64,000 bases of DNA from Metarhizobium sp964253915 (lineage in GTDB: Bacteria; Pseudomonadota; Alphaproteobacteria; Rhizobiales; Rhizobiaceae): assembly GCF_964253915.1 (NCBI RefSeq), contig NZ_CAXUSG020000002.1:496001-560000 (forward strand), written 5' to 3'. Of the stretch, positions 51,504-59,632 are shown piece by piece. Under the pieces are notes generated by a model that was not told where the DNA came from, did not search any database, and was given only the letters and a program-made list of their open reading frames with translations. Each line of letters opens with the position of its first letter. Positions within the stretch are counted from its first letter, which is position 1. The position numbers and the translations under genes were made by a program.

Positions 51504-52183
51504 GGTGTCGGCTCCTCCGCCAGCAGTTTCTGCAGCATGCGGCCACGCCAGGCCCGCGCGGGCCTTGCCACCGTGTCGGGCCGACAGAGCTCGATCAGGG
51601 AACAGGCGCGGCAGCGCTCGCGGCGTGTCGTCGGCGGTGGTGTCACCCGGCTGTCGAAGACGGCCTGCAATTCGCTGACGGCGTCTTCCGTCAGCCGGCG
51701 CAGCTCGGCGTCGAAAGGCACGGCAAGCCGCCGCTTCGTCTCGGCGTAGAACAAGGCTCCCTCCGGAACCGGGTTGCCGGTCATCTCTTCCAGACAGAGT
51801 GCCTGGGCGCACAGCTGCACTTCGTCGGCGCGGTGCAGCTTCGGCTTGCCGCGCTTGTATTCGATCGGGAAGGCAAGCTCCTTGCCCGCACTTGCCCCCT
51901 CTGCCGGGTGGAATTCGACGAGATCGGCAACGCCGGAGATGTTCAGCCGTTTCGAGGCGAGCGGCAGCGCCATGACCCGGCGCACGCCCCGCGCCTTTCG
52001 CGACCCGCCCTTGTCGGCCACCGCATGCAGCACATTGCCCTCGGCGGTAAAGCGGTTGTCGGCCCAGACCCGCTCAAGATGGATCAATGCCGCCTGCCGC
52101 AAGCAATAGATGGCGTGTTGCAGGGCAGACAGCGGTATGGGCTCGTCCGTCCCCTCGCCGGCATTCTCCCCCACCGCTTCCAT
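51500..52183 (-). CDS. cas4: CRISPR-associated exonuclease Cas4
   Basis: A 227-residue Cas4. The RecB-like nuclease core has Asp87 in 'SGVADLVEF' and 'PIEYKRGKPK' (Glu108, Lys110). The [4Fe-4S] cysteines are Cys27 in 'AIYCLRQ' and Cys191, Cys194, Cys200 near the C-terminus ('RCRACSLIELC'). Cas4 trims prespacers and sets PAM-correct orientation. It stands three bases after cas7 and overlaps cas1. Confidence 0.96.
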   Translation of the reverse strand: MEAVGENAGEGTDEPIPLSALQHAIYCLRQAALIHLERVWADNRFTAEGNVLHAVADKGGSRKARGVRRVMALPLASKRLNISGVADLVEFHPAEGASAGKELAFPIEYKRGKPKLHRADEVQLCAQALCLEEMTGNPVPEGALFYAETKRRLAVPFDAELRRLTEDAVSELQAVFDSRVTPPPTTRRERCRACSLIELCRPDTVARPARAWRGRMLQKLLAEEPTP

Positions 52184-52186
52184 AAC

Positions 52187-53062
52187 CTACAGCTTTTCGA
52201 GGATTTCGACGCCCGCGGGCAGGTTTTCGCTGTCGATCGAGACATCATAGTCATCGAAACTACGCGCGAACTTCACCTCTGCCTTCCGGCGCACATCGAC
52301 AAGCTTGAAAAGCTTCTGCGCCGGTGCGTTGCCGAGAACGTTGTTGTGCTTGAAAACAATCAGCCGCTGAGCATTCATCTCCATCCGCGCGGCCGAACGA
52401 TCATGGTCGAACATATTTATCAGCGCGTCGAAAAACAGGCACAGGTCGTCCTCGGAAAAGCCTGTCCCCTTCTTCTCGTCGCCGGCAAGATTGGCTGAGA
52501 TAAAGCCGTGGCAACGATACAGACCATACGGGATAATATGTTTACGGCCCATGGTACGCTCTTTATCCGCGTCACGCTCATTGGTGACGGACGAGCGGGT
52601 AATCGTGATTTCCTGCGGCACGATAGGATCGATGGATTGCGAAAATCCCATCTGCACCGGGCCGCGGACCTGCCCAGAATTGATTTCCGTGGTCATGACT
52701 GCACCGAAGGTTCTGACATCGAAGAAATTCGCGCACATCCAGGCGGTGATTTCGCGCGCCTTCGCCTCATCTTTCGGCAGCTTTTTGCTCTCGGCCTTGA
52801 TGCCTATTGCTTCATAAGCGCGCTGGTGCTGCAGGTTAAGGATCGCTTTTTCCTGCATGTAAATCGCAAATGGCGGCTCTCCCCCTTTCGCCATATCAAC
52901 GTAGTTGCGGACCTTACGCTTTAGGCAAACGTCTGTGACGAGGCCCTTCTGGGTATCCAGTTCCAATCGCGGCATATTGCCGTTGTCGGGATCCCCGTTC
53001 GGATTGCCGTTGACGATATCGAACAGAAATACGAACTCATATCTATTTTGAATGGCTGTCAC
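52187..53062 (-). CDS. cas7c: Cascade backbone protein Cas7 (Csd2, type I-C)
   Basis: A 291-residue Cas7/Csd2. 'NRYEFVFLFDIVNGNPNGDPDNGNMPRLE' in pieces such as 'NGNPNGDPDNGNMPR' is the clear Csd2 signature. Several copies coat the CRISPR RNA spacer in the effector complex. The start is a GTG with GAGGAA seven bases before it; the frame runs further upstream inside cas8c without support. It follows cas8c by four bases. Confidence 0.97.
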   Translation of the reverse strand: MTAIQNRYEFVFLFDIVNGNPNGDPDNGNMPRLELDTQKGLVTDVCLKRKVRNYVDMAKGGEPPFAIYMQEKAILNLQHQRAYEAIGIKAESKKLPKDEAKAREITAWMCANFFDVRTFGAVMTTEINSGQVRGPVQMGFSQSIDPIVPQEITITRSSVTNERDADKERTMGRKHIIPYGLYRCHGFISANLAGDEKKGTGFSEDDLCLFFDALINMFDHDRSAARMEMNAQRLIVFKHNNVLGNAPAQKLFKLVDVRRKAEVKFARSFDDYDVSIDSENLPAGVEILEKL

Positions 53063-53066
53063 GATC

Positions 53067-54962
53067 TTATTCCTCGCCGTTGACTTCGGTGCGGTCGGTA
53101 TCAATATCGGGCTGGTCACCGCTTTCGGGGTCGGCTTTGCCGCCGAAGCGCTCCTGGTAATAACCAACAAGAAAGAGGCCTTGCTCTTCACTCGAATGCT
53201 GCTGGGAGAAGCCTTCTTTGAAGGAAGCCGCAAGACGTCCTATGTCGCCTTCCAGCGCCGCCCCTACACGCCTCGCCAAAACGTAAACCGGGACCCCCTG
53301 CTTCTTTGCATTCGCAGCAATCCATGCGGCATCCGAATGACCGTTCCGAAGACGCTTTGTATGGTGTTGAGAGAGCTTGATAAGTTCGACCATCACTTGG
53401 CCGGGCGTGGCACACGCGACGCCGAGGAACTTGTCCTTGATCGTTGTGTTGATCTCGTCCCCCAAGGATGCCAGTTGCGTGCGCTCCAGCACTGCGAACA
53501 GGCGCCCGAGCCGACGCGCTTCGTTTTGATCGTTCGGATCGGAACGCACGAGATAATCCTCCTTAGATGTTCCATCGGGGTGTTTCGGCAAACGGTTCTC
53601 TATTCTCATCGTGCGCACCAACAGGCCCTTGATGAGGGCGATCCGGGTGCTGTCGAGCACATGGTCAGAGCGGACACGCATGATCAGATGAGCCAGGAGA
53701 GACCGCGGAAAACGAGTACCGGTAAGAATAGAACGGAGCAGTTCCCCCGAGAGCAGCGGAGAGATGCTATCCGTATCGAACTTGAGTTGCCCGCCTCTCT
53801 CCCGACGACCAATTCCAGTCCGCAAGACGCAGCTTTTCACTGTCGGTGTGGGGCGGTTGCTGGGCCAAGGCTCGAATGCCATATCCTTGACATAAGCTTC
53901 GTAATTTTCGGCAAGAACGCCGAAATCGTCATCAAACCAATAACGGACCGATAGGCGGGCAGCATTGGGCGCAAGTCCAAGCACATAGAATCTCACACCC
54001 CTTTCCAGGTCGGGGGAGATTTCCTTGATCTGAGCGCCGGCGCGAACCTTTTTCAGAATGTCCCCCACTTTCGCCGCCTGCATTTTTTCATCCACGCCGC
54101 CGACGATCGCTTCGAATATGCTCTCTGCCAATTGAGCGGTTTCAACCTCGGAAGCATCCGCCCAGAACACCGTCGAGGCATCGCCGATCTGGATGCGGTG
54201 GCCGCTGTCGCGCTCCAGGAAGCGGTTGAGGGCGGTGGTGTATTTGGCGGCGGCAAGCTCCGAGACTGGCGCATTGTCACCCTGTTCGTGACCGTAGGAG
54301 GTAAAGGAATCGAGATTGAAGGAAACAAGCGCCGCCCCGGAGGACTGCGCGCCCCAGACGCCCTTGATGGAAGGATGGAGCCGCGCGACCGGGCCGGGTT
54401 CGCCGGTCACGAGGCAAATCCGGGCATCCCGCTCCCCCGCTGCGGAAAGCTTTCCCCAAAGATCCTTCGCCGCCTGCCGGTCGTGGAGCCGGATGTTCCT
54501 CAGCCGCTCATCCTCCAGCGTAAAGGCGACGTTCTGGTCCTTCATCTCCTCTGGCCAGGCGGGGGCGGCGAACTGGTCCGGGGACCAGTTTTTCAGGAAA
54601 AGCAGCAAGGCCCGGAGGCCGGCATCGTCCGTATTGGCCAGATCGGTTTCATGGCGCTGGATGAAAGCCGCATGTTCGTCGGCCGTACGCTTTCCCTCTT
54701 CCGCGGTCACGCCCAGGACATAGGAGGTCTTGTCCCAGAGAAAGTTCGGCGCGATGCCTGCCGTCCGCTTGACCGGTTGCGGCACCAGCATGGCCGGCGC
54801 CACCTTCTTCTTGCCCTCCCCCGTCCGCAGATCACTCACCGATGCCACGCTTCCATCGGCATTCAGCGAAATCAGGAAACCGATCTTTTCCAACGAGAAG
54901 CCGAAAGGCGGGGCATCCGGCAACCTGTCATAGGCTCTCGCCAGCGAAGCCAGAATACTCAT
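53067..54962 (-). CDS. cas8c: Cascade large subunit Cas8c (Csd1, type I-C)
   Basis: A 631-residue Cas8c/Csd1 starting 'MSILASLARAYDRLPD', a typical Csd1 N-terminus. 'NFLWDKTSYVLG' (about 90-101), 'CLVTGE' and 'GAALVSFNLDSFTSYGHEQ' pieces ('SFNLDSFTSYG') are family blocks. The subunit recognises the PAM and seeds the R-loop. In type I-C the small subunit Cas11c is often translated from inside this gene; such an internal start has not been pinned down here. The start overlaps the cas5c stop by four bases. Confidence 0.96.
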   Translation of the reverse strand: MSILASLARAYDRLPDAPPFGFSLEKIGFLISLNADGSVASVSDLRTGEGKKKVAPAMLVPQPVKRTAGIAPNFLWDKTSYVLGVTAEEGKRTADEHAAFIQRHETDLANTDDAGLRALLLFLKNWSPDQFAAPAWPEEMKDQNVAFTLEDERLRNIRLHDRQAAKDLWGKLSAAGERDARICLVTGEPGPVARLHPSIKGVWGAQSSGAALVSFNLDSFTSYGHEQGDNAPVSELAAAKYTTALNRFLERDSGHRIQIGDASTVFWADASEVETAQLAESIFEAIVGGVDEKMQAAKVGDILKKVRAGAQIKEISPDLERGVRFYVLGLAPNAARLSVRYWFDDDFGVLAENYEAYVKDMAFEPWPSNRPTPTVKSCVLRTGIGRRERGGQLKFDTDSISPLLSGELLRSILTGTRFPRSLLAHLIMRVRSDHVLDSTRIALIKGLLVRTMRIENRLPKHPDGTSKEDYLVRSDPNDQNEARRLGRLFAVLERTQLASLGDEINTTIKDKFLGVACATPGQVMVELIKLSQHHTKRLRNGHSDAAWIAANAKKQGVPVYVLARRVGAALEGDIGRLAASFKEGFSQQHSSEEQGLFLVGYYQERFGGKADPESGDQPDIDTDRTEVNGEE

Positions 54963-55627
54963 CGGCGGATCTCCGCAGAGTTCGGTGGCGGCACTTTCAC
55001 CACGCCGTTTTCCAGCATCGCGCGGAAAAACATCGCCGGCCGGTCCTTTGCCTGATGATCGATGTCGAACAGCATGAAGCCGAGGTCGCGAGTCTCGCGG
55101 ATTGCTTCCGGCAGCGGCGCGTCGGCGGCCAGAAGCTCGAAATGCGCGGCGAACTCCCGCGTGCCGAGGCACGGCTGGTGAAAGCATTGCCCGCGGGATG
55201 CACGCCGATTGAAGATGTCGAGATGTTTGCCCTCGTTGTCATCAGCGCCCGCCTTGTCCGTCATCTCGAAATGCGCCTCGATGACATAGGCCGGCTTGAC
55301 GAGTACGGTGGACGCCCGCTGCTGGCGATCCTCGTCGACCAGCAATTGCAGGTCCGCAAGATCGCCGCGCTTCATCGCGCTTTTGATCTTGCCGGCCGGC
55401 GCCTTACCGCCCACCTCGTTGCGCCGGATCGACTGGAAACGGATGGGATGCAGCACATGGATGGCATCGACGATCCAGCGGATGGCTGGCTTCCAGTGGA
55501 TGGCCTCCAGAATGCCCCGTGCGGCCGAAGGTGTCGGGACGTCATAACTGACGCGTTCGACCTTCATTTCCGGCCGGGTAAAGCAGGCGTAATCGCCAGA
55601 AATTTTTAGGCGGATTCCATACGGCAA
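54959..55627 (-). CDS. cas5c: CRISPR RNA processing protein Cas5c (Cas5d)
   Basis: A 222-residue Cas5c, which cuts pre-CRISPR RNA in type I-C systems. Starting at the TTG (55627) gives 'MPYGIRLKISGDYACFTRPE', the normal family N-terminus, with GGAGGG just before it; an ATG at 55651 would add eight residues across a G tract. 'KHLDIFNRR' holds Lys134-His135, which fit the catalytic Lys-His of Bacillus halodurans Cas5d; the Tyr of that enzyme seems to be His44 here ('EAIHWKP'). It lies 36 bases after cas3. Confidence 0.93.
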   Translation of the reverse strand: MPYGIRLKISGDYACFTRPEMKVERVSYDVPTPSAARGILEAIHWKPAIRWIVDAIHVLHPIRFQSIRRNEVGGKAPAGKIKSAMKRGDLADLQLLVDEDRQQRASTVLVKPAYVIEAHFEMTDKAGADDNEGKHLDIFNRRASRGQCFHQPCLGTREFAAHFELLAADAPLPEAIRETRDLGFMLFDIDHQAKDRPAMFFRAMLENGVVKVPPPNSAEIRR

Positions 55628-55635
55628 ATTGCCCT

Positions 55636-55645
55636 CCCCCCCCCC
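55636..55645. repeat. Ten-base C/G homopolymer at the cas5c ribosome-binding site
   Basis: A run of ten C on the plus strand (ten G in the message) ends eight bases before the cas5c TTG and is joined to the AGGG part of its ribosome-binding site. Runs of this length are prone to slippage in replication. Confidence 0.85.
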
Positions 55646-55663
55646 ACACATTGCATGCAGTCT

Positions 55664-57913
55664 CTAGATCTGAGTACTCTCCACCGAGAGATAATCGGCG
55701 TCCTCCCACAGCAAGCCGATCTCCTCCCCATACATGCTCGCCGTCTGCAGCACGGCGAACTGATCCCCCCGAATTTTCGGGTGAATATACGCGGCATGCC
55801 CATTTTCGAGCATGAGGTGCCGCGCCTTTAGCGGTATCTGCAAGACATATGTTTGCAACTTTCTAGCGAGCAGGCCAGAGGGGATTTCCGCTACCCCCAG
55901 TTCGTCCACCGCCTTTTTTGCAACCTCGTCGCGGGCGATGATCACCGGCACCATCTCGCTTTCGATCATGCGGAAATCCGCGGCCACGCTCCGATAGGCG
56001 AAATCGGTTCCGGTCCGGTCCATCAGGAAGCGATTGAGAATGGCTTTCCGGTCAAGACCCTTGATGCCGACGCGCCAGTAGACTTCGCCAAAATAGGCGG
56101 CGATGGCGTCCGGGGACAGCAGATCCTCGTATTTGTCGATCATGCGTCCGGTATCGGCGATCAGCCCCTTGATTTCGGAGGGCGGGGGATAGTCCGGCGC
56201 GGAAAAGACCGTGACGATACTTTCCTCCACTGGCCTTTTTCCCTCCCGGTTGCAACGGCCGGCCGCCTGGGCGATGGAATCCAGCCCCGCTTCGGCGCGC
56301 CAGACTTTTGGGAAATCGACATCCACTCCCGCTTCCACCAGGCTGGTGGCAATCACCCTGCACGGCGCGCCGTCGATCAGCCTTTGCCTGACATCCGCAA
56401 GGATTTCCCGGCGGTGGGCCGCATATTGCCGGGTCGTGAGGTGAACCAGTCCAGACAAGCCGGCCGCCTGCGCCTCGCGGAAAAGCGAAAGCGCGTGTTT
56501 GCGGCTGTTGACGATCACCAGCCCCTGGGGCGCCCCTTCCAGCGCCGAAACAAGATCGGCATCGCTCATCTCGCCGGCGCGCTCGATCGTCACACGCCGC
56601 AATTGCCGCGCCAGCCTTTGCGGATCGGGCGCCAGTTCGCGGCCTTCGAGGGCGAGCCCGGCCGGATGCGCCTGCGGAAAATTTCTTTCGTCGAGCGCCG
56701 GCTGCGTCGCCGTGCATAAAACGATGGTGCATTTGTAGTTCAGCGCCAGTTCGTCGAGGGCGCGGACGGCGGGCGCCAGCAGGTGCCGGGGAATGGTCTG
56801 GGCCTCATCCAGAATGATGATGGAACCGGCGATGTTGTGAAGTTTTCGCGCCCGCGACGTCTTTGCCGCAAACAGGCTTTCGAAGAGCTGCACATTGGTG
56901 GTCACCACCACCGGTGCGGCCCAATCCTCCATGGCCAGCTTCAGCTTGTCCCGGCTTTCTCTTGCCTGTCTTGGATCGAATTTTTCCTCATCGATGGCCG
57001 AATGATGTTCCAGCACATGCTCGTCGCCGAGAATGTCCCGGAAAATGGACGCCGTCTGATCGATGATCGACGTGAAAGGGATCGCATAGATGATGCGGCT
57101 ATGTCCGTGGACCTTCGCATGTTCGAGCGCAAATGCCAGCGACGCCAGCGTCTTGCCGCCGCCAGTCGGCACCGTCAGGGTAAACAGGCCGGGCTTTTCC
57201 CGCGTCCTGCCGCGCACATGGGCGAGGATTTCCGACCGCAGCGTGTTGAGGTCGCTTGGGCTGCTTTTCTTGCCGGCCATGTAACGCTCGAAGTCGGCCA
57301 GAAACTGCGGCAGAAGCTGCTGCAACGCCTGCCACTCGCGGTCGGGACGGCGGCCTTCCAGGGCCGAATAGAATGCCTCCGTATCCTTGAAATCGGCATC
57401 CACAAGGCAGGAAAACAGCATCCGGCCGCAGAAGGCCATCTGGAAGGCCAGCCTGTCCTTCGTGTTCGCCCAGGAGAAACCCGGCATCAATCCAGACAGT
57501 TCGGCGCTGATTTCCGTCTGCCAGGCCTTGTCCAGCGAAGCGCTCTTGAACCCGGCTATCCGTTCCGTCAGGGCAGCGTCGCTGCCGCGCTTGTCCGGCA
57601 GTCCGGCGTGATGGCCGAGAATGGCGTAGGCGATCAGTTCGGCTATGTACTTGTCCCCACCCCGTACGGTCTGCAAAATATGCCAGGCACCGGCCGTCGA
57701 ATGATCGACGCGAATTTCGGCGCCCGCCAGGCGTTTCTGGAAGTCCTGCGTGTATTTGCCGAGATCGTGAAACAGCCCGGCAAGCAAAGCCGCCTTCCCT
57801 AGGCCGAATGGCTCGGCCATCTGGCCGGCGAGTGCGGCAACCTGCTCGAGATGCTGTTTAAGGCCTTGCCAAGCGCTCCTGTCATCGCCTCCGGAATGTG
57901 CAAAATAAGACAT
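55664..57913 (-). CDS. cas3: CRISPR-associated helicase-nuclease Cas3 (type I-C)
   Basis: A 749-residue Cas3. The N-terminal HD nuclease has His21, 'LFHDLGK' (His49-Asp50) and 'GHHAG' (101-105). The SF2 helicase has Walker A 'TVPTGGGKT' (GGGKT 251-255), DEAQ box (369-372) and motif VI-like 'AAGRCNREGK'. Cas3 is recruited by Cascade to nick and degrade the target. First gene of the cas operon, so its upstream gap 57914-58094 should hold the operon promoter. Confidence 0.97.
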   Translation of the reverse strand: MSYFAHSGGDDRSAWQGLKQHLEQVAALAGQMAEPFGLGKAALLAGLFHDLGKYTQDFQKRLAGAEIRVDHSTAGAWHILQTVRGGDKYIAELIAYAILGHHAGLPDKRGSDAALTERIAGFKSASLDKAWQTEISAELSGLMPGFSWANTKDRLAFQMAFCGRMLFSCLVDADFKDTEAFYSALEGRRPDREWQALQQLLPQFLADFERYMAGKKSSPSDLNTLRSEILAHVRGRTREKPGLFTLTVPTGGGKTLASLAFALEHAKVHGHSRIIYAIPFTSIIDQTASIFRDILGDEHVLEHHSAIDEEKFDPRQARESRDKLKLAMEDWAAPVVVTTNVQLFESLFAAKTSRARKLHNIAGSIIILDEAQTIPRHLLAPAVRALDELALNYKCTIVLCTATQPALDERNFPQAHPAGLALEGRELAPDPQRLARQLRRVTIERAGEMSDADLVSALEGAPQGLVIVNSRKHALSLFREAQAAGLSGLVHLTTRQYAAHRREILADVRQRLIDGAPCRVIATSLVEAGVDVDFPKVWRAEAGLDSIAQAAGRCNREGKRPVEESIVTVFSAPDYPPPSEIKGLIADTGRMIDKYEDLLSPDAIAAYFGEVYWRVGIKGLDRKAILNRFLMDRTGTDFAYRSVAADFRMIESEMVPVIIARDEVAKKAVDELGVAEIPSGLLARKLQTYVLQIPLKARHLMLENGHAAYIHPKIRGDQFAVLQTASMYGEEIGLLWEDADYLSVESTQI

Positions 57914-58094
57914 GCCACCCTCCCCAATGCACGCTTAGGTTAAGCAAGACTGGGATAATGTCACCCACATTTGAACGCCCCGATTGATTTTCCACAACGC
58001 GATGGGCAGAATTTTCACGCGCATGGCGATCAATCTGCACCCATGGCATGAATAGGGAGACGGCGCGAACCGTCATCTCCAGTATTCGGACACC

Positions 58095-59534
58095 ATGAGT
58101 AGGCAAATCGGCATTATGTTCAGAACGTTCGCAGCGCTTTTGATTGCTTCTTCCCTCTCCTTCCTTCTCACCTCATGCGACAGTTCCACAGCCTCTGAAC
58201 CCGGAGGCTTCTTCCCGGCGCCGGGACAGGAATCGTCCAGCATCTCGCTGGCGCACGGCAAGGACGGCCGTACACACATGGCTTTCACCGGTTATGACGG
58301 CGCGACGAAGGACCAGATCTTCTACGGGGTCTGCGCCGGCCGGGATTGCGGCGCGAACCGGGACAACTGGGCGGTCGCGACCATCCCGTTCCCCAGCGCC
58401 ATCAAGCTGCAGCTTGCCGTCACGCCGGAAGGCCAGCCGCGCCTTTATGTCGTCGCCCGTCCACCGAGCGGCGAGACGGACCACAACAGGACCTATTCCT
58501 ACGGGGAATGTCGTACGGACTGCGAGAAGACCGCGAGCTGGACGTTCACGCGCATCGCGGAAAGCGGCGACAATCTCATCAGCGACGCGCTGACGCAGCG
58601 CGTGCCGGACCGGACCTTTGTCCTCGATGGCAAGGGCAATCCACGCTTTATCTATACGGACGCCAACTACGCCATCGAACCGGATCACTACGGTGCCTTC
58701 GTGATGGCCTGCGACAGCCAATGCACCGAGCGCGCCAACTGGACGGAAACCGATCTTGCCGTGCATGTCGGCTACAACACCGAAACCTTCAGCAAAACGT
58801 CGCTCGCGGTGGCGGAAAACGGCGCGATGGGTGTGGTGGCCGGCCTCTATCCGTTTACGGCAGACGGCAATCAGTTGAAGCAGGGCCTCTATTATTACGG
58901 CTGCGAAACCGATTGCCGCGACAAGGCCAACTGGCGCCGTACCTTTATCGTCCAGCAGGGTAGCGGCTCGATCCCAAGCCCGACCTGGCATCTCGCTTTC
59001 ACACCGGACGGCAAACCGCGGCTTGCCCTTTTCGCCGGCGACGGCACCGAGGTTCCGGGGCTTGCCCACCAGCTTCTCTATGCCTGGTGCAACGCGGCGT
59101 GCGACACCGAGGACGGCTGGTCGGCGAATGCCGTCAATCCCGGCAAGGGTATCGGAGAGGGGACATACCTCGCCCTGGATCAGAAAGGCTTGCCGCATAT
59201 CGCCATGCTGACCGCAGACGGTCAGGCCGCACTTGCTCGCTGCACCGGCGGCTGCGAGACGGATGCTCCGCAATGGACTTCGGTGCTGGCAGAGGAAATC
59301 GCGGTACCGCAGAAGGAACGGCCGCAGGCCCTGCCCTTCCATTGCGATGGCGAAGTCTGGAACGGTTTCCTGCCGTCGCTGGCCTTGAGCGAGGGGGCGG
59401 CAACCATCGGATATGACATCGTCGTGGAAGCACGTTGCCTCTACAAAGATTTCGACGAGCCGGTGCCCTCCTCCACCTTTCACGAGATTTTTCGTGGCAG
59501 CCGCGTCGCGGTCGTGCCGCTGGAAAACGGATGA
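58095..59534 (+). CDS. Putative lipoprotein with six Cys-pair repeats (probable six-bladed propeller)
   Basis: A 479-residue protein I do not recognise. The N-terminus ('FRTFAALLIASSLSFLLTSC') is a lipoprotein signal with lipobox Cys28. Six repeats follow, each with a Cys-x3/4-Cys-x5/6-Trp block: cysteines 80/85, 139/143, 206/210, 270/274, 332/336 and 383/387; tryptophans 92, 149, 216, 280, 342 and 394. Before most blocks stands a Gly-x-Pro strand such as 'TPEGQPRLYVV', 'GKGNPRFIY' or 'TPDGKPRLAL'. Spacing of 51-67 residues suits propeller blades, each with a disulfide. Two more Cys (417, 448) follow. It is divergent from cas3. ATG at 58095 is assumed; 58119 is an alternative. Confidence 0.8.
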   Translation: MSRQIGIMFRTFAALLIASSLSFLLTSCDSSTASEPGGFFPAPGQESSSISLAHGKDGRTHMAFTGYDGATKDQIFYGVCAGRDCGANRDNWAVATIPFPSAIKLQLAVTPEGQPRLYVVARPPSGETDHNRTYSYGECRTDCEKTASWTFTRIAESGDNLISDALTQRVPDRTFVLDGKGNPRFIYTDANYAIEPDHYGAFVMACDSQCTERANWTETDLAVHVGYNTETFSKTSLAVAENGAMGVVAGLYPFTADGNQLKQGLYYYGCETDCRDKANWRRTFIVQQGSGSIPSPTWHLAFTPDGKPRLALFAGDGTEVPGLAHQLLYAWCNAACDTEDGWSANAVNPGKGIGEGTYLALDQKGLPHIAMLTADGQAALARCTGGCETDAPQWTSVLAEEIAVPQKERPQALPFHCDGEVWNGFLPSLALSEGAATIGYDIVVEARCLYKDFDEPVPSSTFHEIFRGSRVAVVPLENG

Positions 59535-59632
59535 AAAGCTTCGGCGAGACGATCCGCACCTCGCCAAGCCGCAATAATGGCTGATATCCTGGCCCTTCGT
59601 ACCCACGCAATCACGATGGCAGCCACCGCGAC

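Noticed and set aside
51504..51812. Long N-terminal extension of cas1
   Set aside because: The extra part is a shadow of cas4; Cas1 of type I-C starts at KKLLNTLYV, matching the GTG at 51503.
53063..53233. N-terminal extension of cas7
   Set aside because: It runs inside cas8c and is basic low-complexity sequence; the GTG at 53062 has a ribosome-binding site and gives the normal Csd2 length.
57914..58094. An additional defence gene between cas3 and the lipoprotein gene
   Set aside because: The gap is only 181 bases and holds no credible frame; it is read as promoter region.
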